From positions 43,877,812-43,941,811 of the forward strand of contig NC_060259.1 in the NCBI RefSeq assembly GCF_921293095.1: DNA of 64,000 nucleotides. The letters are read 5' to 3'. A program made the translations under genes and the position numbers. Below the pieces are notes generated by a model. It was not told where the DNA came from, made no database searches, and worked only from the letters and a program-made list of their open reading frames with translations. The DNA is from Ischnura elegans (lineage: Eukaryota > Arthropoda > Insecta > Odonata > Coenagrionidae). This document shows, piece after piece, positions 43,024 through 52,631 of the stretch. Numbering within the stretch: position 1 is the stretch's first letter; every line of letters starts with the position of its first letter.

Positions 43024-43617
43024 ATATACATCTACATAATACCCTGCGAGCCACCTCTAGGGTGTTTGGCAGGGGGTGAAAACTCACCAACATGCAGCAT
43101 GCAAAAGGACCACCACATGCACACCACACGGTCATAGAAATATTACGCACACTAGAAAAATATACATGCTTATTCATAAAAAAAATAATAATGGTTAGTA
43201 ATTCCTATAGCAAATACATGCAAGTTTAGAACTATGAAAAAAAGCATGCAGTGATTCATCCTAGCGAGTTACGCCATTAATCCTATCAATTGAGACATCG
43301 TTACTATCCATAATAGTACGAAGGAAGAATGACATTTTAAATCTCTCTGTTTTGCAGTCTATTTCTTTTATTTTATTCTCGTGACCGCGTCTACTATAGT
43401 GCGATGGTAAACGAAGGATATGATTCACGTCGTCTGAGAAAATATCTTCTTCGAGTTTCCTAAGTAAGTTAAGCCTATACTTCGATCTACGCTACTGTAA
43501 AGATTCCCATCCTAACTCGTGTAACATACTTAAAACGCTGCACTTTTTGTCGTAACAACTCATCACAAATCTGGCCGCCCTGCGCTGTATTCGATTGATT
43601 TCAGCTATTAATCCAGC
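43024..43617 (-). mobile_element. CR1-A 3' copy
   Basis: Tail to the ORF2 region at ttcgattgatttcagctatt (IAEIN). Close to the intact copy, with scattered substitutions. Confidence 0.88.
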
Positions 43618-43639
43618 ATTTGGAACCATATCCATATAC

Positions 43640-43850
43640 ATCATACCCCTACATATTACCCTGCGTGCCACCTCTAGGTCATTTGGCAGGAGGTGATCAT
43701 TCATCAGCATGCAGCATGCAATAGGATTCCCACATGCAGCCCACAGGGACATAAAAATGTTACGCATACTATTCCTACTAATTTTTCTACCACCTTTCTT
43801 AGTACTTCCGCATTCATGCAAAGGCAAATCATGTCAACTACTAGCACTAC
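43640..43850 (-). mobile_element. CR1 3' end, divergent subfamily
   Basis: ctacatattaccctgcgtgc, ccacctctaggtcatttggc and ggtgatcattcatcagcatg: the hairpin is altered, and the UTR includes gcattcatgcaaaggcaaat, the extra segment of the third subfamily. Confidence 0.7.
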
Positions 43851-44125
43851 CAACTAAAGCATCATAAAGAGAGGGCATCCAGGAAAAACCACGAACATAT
43901 AGACCTGGCATTATTACTGGTTATATTCAAATGTTTCATTTCATCTACACTCATTTTAAATGCAAATGACGGCTTTGCGTATCATAATACAATTGTCATT
44001 GATTATATTAAGTACGTGGCTTAAAATTGAGACTTAAGGGTCTGCTCTGATGCTCACGCGGACTAAACAATAATATTCATTACAAAACTTTAAAAATGTT
44101 TTGCCAATCATGGAGACCAAAGATG

Positions 44126-44427
44126 CAGTGGCGCAGCGAGGGGGGGGGTTTAGGGGTTAAATCCCTGGCATCAGAGCTCAGAGAAATATTTAAGTTTAAT
44201 CCATTTTACTTCATTGGAATGATTTTACTAATAGAATAGTGTAAGGATTAGTAAAATATCCCTCAGAAAGCCGTGTAACTCACAATTCTGAACCATTGAT
44301 CTAAAAATTCCGCAATTTATTAATCTCGCATCTACCGCTTATCCTGGTGGGTATTCCATACCCCCAAACACCCCGGTATTAGTTGCACCTAGACCTCCAC
44401 CAGCCTTAATTCCTAGCTGCGTCCCTG
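44126..44427. mobile_element. hAT-like MITE, GGCGCAGC family, copy 4
   Basis: Ends CAGTGGCGCAGC and GCTGCGTCCCTG, same orientation as 5596-5889. The flanking 8-mers CAAAGATG and CATTAGTG match poorly, so the duplication has decayed. Confidence 0.8.
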
Positions 44428-44567
44428 CATTAGTGGCAGTCCTTTGCCCGTTTTCTCTTCCACTTGTCCTTTCACGACTGTTTTCATCAGGCCTTTATGT
44501 CTCATTCTGTGGCCGGCTAGGTTTCCCCGTATTCTGCTTAAGATTTATAAAGGACTATAGTTATAAC

Positions 44568-45098
44568 TACATAATACCCTGCGAGCCACCTCTAGGATGT
44601 TTGTCAGGGGGTGACCAATCACCAACAAGCAGCATGCAAGAGGGCCGCCACATTCACACCACACGGTCATAGAAATATTACGCAGACTAGAAAATATACA
44701 TACTTATTCATATAAAAATTGCTAATGGTTAGTAATTCCTAGAGCAAATACATGCAAGGTTAGAAATATGAAAAAACATGCAATGAGTGATCCTAGCGAG
44801 TGACGCCATTACTCCTATCAATTGAGACAACGTCGTTATCCTTAATAGTACGAGGGAAGAATGACATTTTAAATCTCTCTGTTTTGCAGTCTATTTCTTT
44901 TATTTTATTCTCATGATCGCATCTACCATAGTACGATGGTAAACGAATGATATGATTCACGCTGTCTGAGAAAATATCTTCTTCGAATTTCCTAAGTAAG
45001 TTAAGCCTATACTTCGGTCTACGCTCCTGTAAGGATTCCCATCCTAACTCGTGCAACATATTGGAAACGCGGCATTTTTTATCGTAACAACTCATCAC
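44568..45098 (-). mobile_element. CR1-A 3' copy
   Basis: Hairpin, A UTR and an open 101-codon C-terminus (44793-45098; ending SIDRSNGVTR). The bases just beyond (45104-45140) read LAGGDFNAPQ on the minus strand, an EEP-endonuclease motif from another place in a LINE, suggesting a junction to a second fragment. Confidence 0.85.
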
Positions 45099-45140
45099 GC
45101 TTACCTACTGGGGAGCATTGAAGTCTCCTCCTGCCAGGTA

Positions 45141-46170
45141 TTAGCTATGTACTAAAGCCCCTGTACATTGCCATCATAACGGAGAAAAGCCTCAAACATT
45201 TTCAACGTTTTTATATTTTCCTAAAAATTATCAGCAATAGGTCATTATGGATTGCCTTAGCAGTGCGTATGTAAAAAGTGCTTAAATGATGTGGAAGAGT
45301 GAATACGTAATAACCGCTATTGTGTTTTACGTTAAAAATAATGATTGTAAACTATACATCACAAATGTTTGTATTATTACGTTTATAGTTATACAGTAAA
45401 TGTTACAGCTTTTTGGAGGTTCCTCAAATTACCTTTTGCAAAGTGTGGGTCAGCCGCAATGTACTTTCTTCACCTTTATAGCTAGTATAGCAAAATATGG
45501 GTGAAGGCTCTTAGGAAGAAAATGACAGCCATCTTCCTATTTAATCAGAAAATAATTTTTCTGAAATAATTAAATGACAGTTAAAATTAGAGTTTTTGGT
45601 GTTGAGTACTTGCTACCCATTTGATCTCCATTTTGTGATACCTTCTTTGTTCGCTCCGATAGCCGTGGAAGGAAAAAAATATCTTCCGACACAGAAGGCA
45701 GACACAGAAGATCAAGGTTGTTTAAATGCATAGTTATATAAAGAATATTATTTTCTCCTATGTAGTATTCCTTTGCCATGGAGACATTGATACCCCCTTG
45801 TTCCATCTGTTGATTCATAGACTGAAGAAGTAGTTAGTAACTACCTAGCTTCAATAGCTTTAGGAAATCATTTCTCGCTGATTTCTAAGAGCACCTACCT
45901 GCATAATGACTGAAGCAATGGGAAACTTCACTCGCGCTGCAGCAAAGACATTGTTACCCCAAGTGCATGTGTTGATTCACCGATAAACGCCGTTATTTGA
46001 GATTCCAACCGTGAAATGCCTTCGTGTTAACGTTTGGCCATTCGTTAGTAAAGATTCACAACAGGTGCAAATGTACCCCAGTTATGAAGTGCGTCTAACT
46101 TAGTTTTAATTCACTACTTGCTAATTACTTCGTTTCAACTAAATCTTCATCTACATAATACCTTGGTAGT
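45141..46170. other. No gene recognised
   Basis: AT-rich. An 82-codon minus frame at 45570-45818 has no recognisable motif, and I do not support it as a gene. Confidence 0.4.
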
Positions 46171-46171
46171 C

Positions 46172-46547
46172 GGCAGCTTGGCAGTTAGAATTAAATTTGA
46201 TAAAATGCGTCGTAATGAATTTCTGGAAGAAGAACAATTCCCTACAATGTAGCTATATAATTCGGGGTATCCTATTAGAGACTGTTGAATCCGTGAAATA
46301 TCTAGGAGTTAGACTCAATAATGATCTATCGTGGAATAAACATATTCGAGAAATAACCGCTCAAGCTAATCGTAAAATGGGTTTTGTTTAAAGAATATTA
46401 GGAAAGAGCGACGACAAAGTGAGAGAAATTAGCTACTTTTCCCTCGTTAGACCACATTTGGAATTGGCTGCCAGTGTTTGGAACCCTCATGAAAAAGGCT
46501 TAATAACAGAGTTAGAACGCGTGCAAAGAAGAGCTGCCAGGTATGTG
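46172..46547 (+). mobile_element. CR1-B ORF2 fragment
   Basis: From cagcttggcagttagaatta (WQLELNL) to gctgccaggtatgtgaca (RRAARYV), with a TAA after KMGFV (46388-46390) and a deleted 3' end. It joins directly to a minus-strand CR1 end at 46550. Confidence 0.85.
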
Positions 46548-46549
46548 AC

Positions 46550-46690
46550 AATGGTAGATTCATACCCTGCGAGCCACCTCTATGGTGTATGGCAGGCGGT
46601 GATCAATCACCAGCATGCTGCATGCAATTGAACTCCCACATGCATACCACACAGTCCAAAAAACGTCACGCATGCTAACAAATTATTCTA
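46550..46690 (-). mobile_element. CR1-B 3' end
   Basis: taccctgcgagccacctcta then ggtgatcaatcaccagcatg and the B-type agtccaaaaaacgtcacgca. Lacks the tail repeat and is truncated at caaattatt. Confidence 0.82.
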
Positions 46691-46870
46691 CCTCTATGGT
46701 GTTTGGCAGGGGGTGACCAATCACCAACATGCAGCATGCAAGAGGACCGCCACATACACACCGCACGGTTATAAAAAGTATTACGCATATGAGCAAAATA
46801 TACATACATATTCAGTCAAAGACACAACTTACCGATGGTAAGTAATTCCCATGGAAAATCCATGCAAGGT
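46691..46870 (-). mobile_element. CR1-A 3' end joined to a B end
   Basis: Starts abruptly at cctctatggtgtttggcagg without the terminal hairpin half or tail, then A-type UTR. The junction with the B piece at 46690 is exact. Confidence 0.78.
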
Positions 46871-46879
46871 GTGTGGCAG

Positions 46880-47051
46880 ATATAATGTTAATGTTTTTGA
46901 CGAAAATAGAGCAATCTATGAGCATCAATAAGGTTTTCAAAAGAAGAAATGTACAAAGGATGCCTTAGAATATTTTTCAGTAACTATTCGAAAGAATTTA
47001 GATAGAGCAAAGAATGCTGTAATAACTTACATCGATTGTAAAAGGCGTTTG
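46880..47051 (+). pseudogene. Second LINE: RT palm, motif A region
   Basis: A broken plus frame gives KDALEYFS...RKNLDRAKNAVITYIDCKR, shifting to AFDMV: the YIDxxKAFDxV motif A of a LINE RT. It is distinct from CR1, and its continuation lies past the CR1 copy at 47052-47435. Confidence 0.6.
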
Positions 47052-47435
47052 ATATGGTATCTACATCTACAAAATACCCTGCGAGCCACCTCTATGGTGT
47101 ATGGCAGGCGGTGATCAATCACCAGCATGCTGCATGCAATTGAACTCCCACATGCACACCACACGGGCTAAAAAACGTCGCGCATACTAACAAATTATAC
47201 CACCATATGCTGTTAGAAATAATAATAAAATTAAGAAACATACATTAAGTTTTACCTTGGTTAGTAGACTAAAATACATGCTATCTAATCTATTTATGAT
47301 TCCAAACGCTGCCGTTATAATCTCTTATTGATCGTGGAAAAAAAGACATTCTGAATCTGCATGTTCTACATTCTATCTCTCTTATTATATTTATATGATC
47401 TGATCTTCCGTATTATGTTGGCGTCCGTAAAATCA
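47052..47435 (-). mobile_element. CR1-B 3' copy inside the second LINE
   Basis: tctacatctacaaaatacc, hairpin, UTR and ORF2 end to gttggcgtccgtaaaat. It separates motif A from motif C of the surrounding RT. Confidence 0.88.
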
Positions 47436-47837
47436 GGCTAATTTATGTAAATGATATGCATGAATGTATAAATAAATGTAATTTACTTTTGTATGCTGAC
47501 GGCACTGTCTTTATATATAGTCATGTTTACTTCAAAAATGCTGTGAATAATATGCAGAACGATATCATTAATATGTTCAAATGGTCCCATGACCATATTA
47601 TAATTTTAAATGAAAAAAAAATCAAAAACAAGGTACATAGTATATCTGTCTTCTAACATTAAATCAAATCATATTATATTACGCGGTCATGCATATCTAC
47701 ACTCCAACATAGTATCTTGCGATTGTAATATTTTAGGACAGGTGTATAAATATAAATATTTGTGTTTGATATTTGATTGTAATTTCACTTTAAATTCTCA
47801 TGTGTCAAAATTGAACCAAAACCTCCGATGCATCATG
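47436..47837 (+). pseudogene. Second LINE: RT motif C and thumb
   Basis: LIYVNDMHECINKCNLLLYADGTVFIYSH: the YVND and YADD boxes, with YADG replacing the second aspartate. NIINMFKWSHDHIIILN (motif D-E region) follows, then a frameshift to YKYLCLIFDCNFTLNSHVSKLNQ (KYLGxxxD-type). Ends at the Tc1-like insertion. Confidence 0.72.
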
Positions 47838-47839
47838 TA

Positions 47840-48408
47840 CAGTCACTTTCAAAAGTTTTAGGACAAAGTTTGTGGCGCCACTTCTGCTTCTCAAGAAAAT
47901 TTAGTTTCCCTTACTCCATTTGTTTTCCTTGCTCACGCACTGCAAATATTTCGCTTCCATGTGAAGATATATGAACAAAGAGGGAGAAGTTACTTGCTAA
48001 ATTTATCGTTTTGTTTCGATCTTTGATGGATTTAATGATTGATTTCGTGTGCATACTCTGTGTCCTTGCTCCGGTTTTCACTGCTGGTATGATATTATGT
48101 ATTACAAAAGTTTCAACGTCAGAAGCCGTGGTGGCGTAGTGGAGTTAATGCGACGTCGTCATGGTAAAGGTTGTTGGATCGATTCCCCTACTCGGATTTA
48201 ACATTTCAACATTTTTTTTCCTTGCAACTCCTTTTGCATTTAATAATGGGTTTCGAATAATTTAAATTCGCTGTAACCGTTATATACTCTTTTTAATGGT
48301 AAATGGTAATATACAAGATAAGAATTGGGCAAAGGTTGACGTATCATTTTTATGGATTGCTAGTACACATTTTGAACGTTAGGGATTTGCAAAAGGGGTA
48401 ACCGTAAC
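47840..48408 (+). repeat. Left terminal inverted repeat of the Tc1-like element
   Basis: 569 bases ending ggggtaaccgtaac. It reads identically by eye to the complement of 51175-51743, implying recent insertion or arm conversion. Confidence 0.9.
48124..48200 (+). other. tRNA-like segment inside the terminal repeat
   Basis: GTGGTGGCGTAGTGGAGTTA resembles an A-box/D-arm, and GGTTGTTGGATCGATTCCCC resembles a B-box. The spacing fits a pol III type 2 promoter. Cloverleaf pairing is poor, so not a functional tRNA. The mirror copy is at about 51384-51460 on the minus strand. Confidence 0.4.
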
Positions 48409-48929
48409 CCGACGGTAAGGGGCGCATTCAAACCCAGCGTTGGTATTAACTTAGTGATTTAAGATTGGCGATGATAGCATAATTAATAATAGCATTATAT
48501 TATAATATCATTTGCTATAATATCATTTGCATTTACCTATAATAGCATTTGATTATTGCATTAATTAGTTTAGAAAGCTGTTGATTATTATTATTTTCTG
48601 CAATGAGCACCATGCTTTTTCACACGTCTCTTGAGACGGGTGATAAAGCACAGTGTTCATCATCACAAACCTCAGTCTAGGGATTCAAAATAGAGCTTCG
48701 AAGTTAAACTTTTAAACGCACTATTTATAAATATTCCCTGGGCAAGACCCCCGGTATGGGCTTCCCCAATATTTTTTTATGAGTCGGCACCCCTGCATAT
48801 ATATCATTATTAAAGATGGCGGAAATAAGGAATTCGCCAAATTTGAATCCTCTTTCAAGTACTGTATTAAGGCGAACGACAAATAACTTCACTTGCGCGT
48901 TCAGAGCACGTTAAAAAAGATAGGGAGTA

Positions 48930-49090
48930 GAGAAAGCTGGCATCGGCTTTCTCTTGTTCTTAACGAAAGGCGCCAAGGGTCTGAACGTCACATGCGACGG
49001 ACAGATATTTTGTACTTGCAGTGTTACCCACACACCACACAGGATGGGAACGACATTCAACAGAAAAATGTCCACCACCCCCAGATTTTT
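48930..49090. repeat. Dispersed repeat with cggacaga motif, copy 2
   Basis: cttaacgaaaggcgccaagg and gtcacatgcgacggacagat parallel parts of 41290-41484. It lies inside the Tc1-like element. Confidence 0.4.
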
Positions 49091-49666
49091 GAAAAAAGCC
49101 CTCGGAGAGAATTACCTATGCACTGTCAAAACGAAAATCTGTCTCCGTGAAATTACCCACTCATGCTATACACTTTCCGTAGCAGGCACATAGCGCTAGA
49201 GGGTAGTAGAGCTCAATAACCCTCTACAACTCTTAAATAATTTCAAGTTTTTCTAACTTAACTGAGAATCGTTAAACAGATAAACCTTTAAATATTGAAA
49301 AATGAAAACTAAAGGAATGAAGTAAATTCTATTACCATGACAAATTATAAAATGAATCCCAGGTAAGTTAAATTTGTGGATATCAATCATCTCTCCCCGA
49401 ATGATCGAATAAAAATGACTTAAAGTGAAAATAATAATTAAATAAATAATCAAAAATAATTACTTGCGAACCCAAAACTTATGGAAAACTTTAAAATTGT
49501 TAATTTGATTGCCGTGTTTTTTTCAGTACATAAGCATAAAAAATAATTGTAAATTTTCGTAACATCTTTTATCGACCAATAAAAGTAGAAAAAATCAAAA
49601 CATGATACAAAAATGGCAAAGCTTGCAAATTATTCTTCGGAAGGCGTAAGCGTTGGTTTTACCTAA

Positions 49667-49806
49667 TTAATAGCGAGTAATATCGCCATTATTTTCTATG
49701 ACCGCTTCCAGTCTGGAGCTCATAGAACGAACGAAATTCTCGCACACCTGAGGACGGCGTCCAATCGATTGCCATATTTGGCGCACATGACCAATTTCTT
49801 TCTGTG
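49667..49806 (-). pseudogene. Tc1-like transposase, C-terminal fragment
   Basis: SQKEIGHVRQIWQSIGRRPQ, VCENFVRSMSSRLEAVIENN, GDITRY, stop. The W..I....C..LV.SM..R...VI...G..T.Y pattern is the end of Tc1-family DDE transposases (cut-and-paste enzymes). The catalytic DDE core and DNA-binding domain were not found upstream, so the element looks non-autonomous. Confidence 0.75.
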
Positions 49807-50279
49807 AATTTTCTAATTTTTATGTTTTGACTTATCAAAATTTAGACATCGTGGTTTTATAAAGCAGTTAATAAAGCCCAAATTGTGGCGAGCCATTTAT
49901 AACTCGGTTTGGTAAAAGTGCACTCCGTAAACGTGCCCCGTATATAAACGAGCCCGAGTGTACACTACATATTTGGGTTTATTCTGCACTAGCACCTTCT
50001 GATATACAACAGTTTTTGCTTTGTTATTAGACGCACGAACAAATGAAGCGGATAGTTTACCAACACTGAACATGACACATATAATTGTTCATGAGAAAAA
50101 CATGGATTTCCTAAATTCAGACTACAAACACTCAACGGTTGACATAGTAATTAGCTAATCATCATCGCGAATGAAACACGAATCCGAAAGTTGAATTTAT
50201 TTGAACTCATAGGGCATATCAGATGGGATCATGGGAATCCTTGGAATGAGAATATCCTCATCTTTTGGATTGCTGATGT

Positions 50280-50345
50280 CTTCTGTGGAGTTTAGGGGGG
50301 GGGGGAGGTTGAAGGGGTAGGTGGAGGTGAGGGGGAAATGGGGAG
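50280..50345 (+). repeat. G-rich tract
   Basis: A G12-like run at about 50295 followed by repeated GGTGGAGGTGAGGGGG-type blocks: purine-rich with G-quadruplex potential, inside the Tc1-like element. Confidence 0.6.
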
Positions 50346-50366
50346 GGATTGGCTGGTGGCTAGCAA

Positions 50367-50771
50367 TTAACGACGTTCAGCCCTGGCGGTTTGAACTCTG
50401 TTTCCACCCAGGTGTGCTTGGTGAATTTTCTGGTAGTATTTCGATTTAGGAAAGGGAAGCACACTGCTTGAAGGAACTATTTTATGTTGGAGTACTGGTT
50501 CAACGAATGGGGGGGACTTGGTGGAGAGGCGATGGTTGTTCATTCGAATGGATACTGCCGTGGTGCATTCTCCAATGTAGTAGGCAGGGCAGAAATTGTA
50601 GGATCGTCGATAGATGGAATTAAAGGAAGTATTTAAAGGAAAAAGGAGAAGAGGAAGATTTGTTGATGACTGGTGGGGAGGTGGAGCGAAACAAGAAGCA
50701 GCGCTTGCATCTTGGGTGGTTGCATGTTGAGGGAGAGAGAGAGAGGCGGGTGGATCGGAATATTTGCGCAC
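50367..50771 (-). CDS. GIY-YIG domain fragment (Penelope-like)
   Basis: Open 134-codon frame. Residues about 55-80 read YNFCPAYYIGECTTAVSIRMNNHR, a CxAYYIGExxxxLxxRMxxHR-type GIY-YIG half-site; an SKYYQKIHQAHLGGNR tail follows. This fits the endonuclease end of a Penelope-like polyprotein of a type different from that at 15030-15910. No RT is visible upstream, so it is a captured fragment in the Tc1-like element or part of an older insertion. The start codon is arbitrary. Confidence 0.55.
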   Translation of the reverse strand: MRKYSDPPASLSLPQHATTQDASAASCFAPPPHQSSTNLPLLLFPLNTSFNSIYRRSYNFCPAYYIGECTTAVSIRMNNHRLSTKSPPFVEPVLQHKIVPSSSVLPFPKSKYYQKIHQAHLGGNRVQTARAERR

Positions 50772-51174
50772 GTTGGGTGCCTTTTTGTAGGTGATAGAAG
50801 GGCGGGAAGGGAGGAGATTGGAAGTACTTTGGTTTGCACTGATGATGGCGTAGAGGTCTCTTAAGATATTTTTTATTTCTTAGGGCTGTTTAGGCCTTCT
50901 TCTAATTCATTGGATAAAATTCTAGATTGTGCATTCGCAATAGGGTATAACATCAACAGGTCTCCATTACCAGCTCGCCGATTACTTGGATGAATCCGTT
51001 CTGACAAATTAGTTGGATCTTTGCATTGATTGTAAACTAGAAAACACATTCAACGCAAAACCCAAATGAAGTAGTATGTGATGATTATAAAGGCTATTTG
51101 CTGTATGTAAGTCAAGTTGGACGTCATATAATGACACACATATCACCCGTCTCAAGGGATCACACATATCACCC

Positions 51175-51743
51175 GTTACGGTTACCCCTTTTGCAAATCC
51201 CTAACGTTCAAAATGTGTACTAGCAATCCATAAAAATGATACGTCAACCTTTGCCCAATTCTTATCTTGTATATTACCATTTACCATTAAAAAGAGTATA
51301 TAACGGTTACAGCGAATTTAAATTATTCGAAACCCATTATTAAATGCAAAAGGAGTTGCAAGGAAAAAAAATGTTGAAATGTTAAATCCGAGTAGGGGAA
51401 TCGATCCAACAACCTTTACCATGACGACGTCGCATTAACTCCACTACGCCACCACGGCTTCTGACGTTGAAACTTTTGTAATACATAATATCATACCAGC
51501 AGTGAAAACCGGAGCAAGGACACAGAGTATGCACACGAAATCAATCATTAAATCCATCAAAGATCGAAACAAAACGATAAATTTAGCAAGTAACTTCTCC
51601 CTCTTTGTTCATATATCTTCACATGGAAGCGAAATATTTGCAGTGCGTGAGCAAGGAAAACAAATGGAGTAAGGGAAACTAAATTTTCTTGAGAAGCAGA
51701 AGTGGCGCCACAAACTTTGTCCTAAAACTTTTGAAAGTGACTG
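51175..51743 (-). repeat. Right terminal inverted repeat of the Tc1-like element
   Basis: 569 bases, complement of 47840-48408. No mismatches noticed by eye. Followed by TA. Confidence 0.9.
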
Positions 51744-51745
51744 TA

Positions 51746-52440
51746 CAAATTTTGTTATATGATGGAAATCATCACAACAAATGTACTCAAAACGATGTAT
51801 CATGGTCTTTATGAGAGCCTTCTTAGATATGGCCTAGCTGTCTGGGGATTATTTGGTGTAGCTAATATGAAAATATTTAAGTCCAATCAAAACAGGACCT
51901 TAAAAATGATTCACCAAACTCACTTTGAGGAAAGTGATGGACATTTAGATTGTCGCGTATTTTTAAGATATTGGTATAATTTCACTTGATAAATTGTATC
52001 CGTACATATTAATCATTGATAATTATTTTAATATATAATACGAAAAAGAGAGAAATAATAATGGTTATATCAATTTCAGAGTTTTAGGAAAGTATGAGAC
52101 TCCGCAATGTTGTACGCATAAGGATTGCAGGCAATTTAAAGTTGTTGTTCCTAAACTGTTTAATGATCTAAAGAGTGAATTTAAAGATTTGAAAACGTTG
52201 AGTGAAGTTAAAGGAAAAATAAAGACAAGGTTACTGACAGGTTCTTTATGATGAAGTGAAAAATATTTTATAGAATGCTTATTTGTTATTTAGAATGTTT
52301 ATTAAATTGCTTTATTTGATATTTGACAAGAAACAGAACATAATAATTTATATGGCACCTGTTAATTAAATTGATAAATTTGTATTTTGACATGACACAA
52401 ATTATATTGATGTGGCACCTGCTGACAAGCCAATTTCGGC
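51746..52440 (+). pseudogene. Second LINE: ORF2 C-terminus and 3' end
   Basis: Resumes the frame interrupted at 47837: VLKTMYHGLYESLLRYGLAVWG (a YxSLxxYGxxxWG block), NQNRTLKMIHQTHF, then after shifts LKVVVPKLFNDLKSEFKDLK and KTRLLTG, which is typical of the last domain of Jockey/I/Rex-like LINE ORF2. The sequence to about 52440 is probably its 3' UTR. Confidence 0.72.
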
Positions 52441-52631
52441 TAAGCGGGATCAGAATCTACACGATTTAAATTGAAAATTTAAAACTTTAGTATAAATCAA
52501 GATTTCTTGTATACATATGTAGTAAAAAAATGAATTATTGTTATTTTTTCCTTTAAATTTTCTTCAGTTTTCACTGAGTGAGTTGTTTTAGTGCAAAAGC
52601 ACGGGTTCTCACCAAGGCAACTCTTTACTGT

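Larger units (their letters stand above)
47840..51743. mobile_element. Tc1-like DNA transposon with 569-bp inverted termini
   Basis: Begins CAGTCACTTTCAAAAGTTTT and ends with its reverse complement, with TA on both sides (47838-47839 and 51744-51745), the Tc1/mariner target. The surrounding LINE reading frame resumes directly after the right TA. Length is about 3.9 kb, longer than a standard Tc1 element. The interior holds a Tc1 transposase C-terminus and a GIY-YIG domain, both on the minus strand. Confidence 0.87.

Noticed and set aside
45570..45818. 82-codon minus frame with YYIGENN resembling a GIY-YIG motif
   Set aside because: No supporting second-half motif (R...H...E) and no neighbouring element sequence.
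48124..48200. Functional tRNA gene
   Set aside because: A- and B-box-like sequences are present, but acceptor and anticodon stems do not pair, and the segment lies inside a transposon arm.
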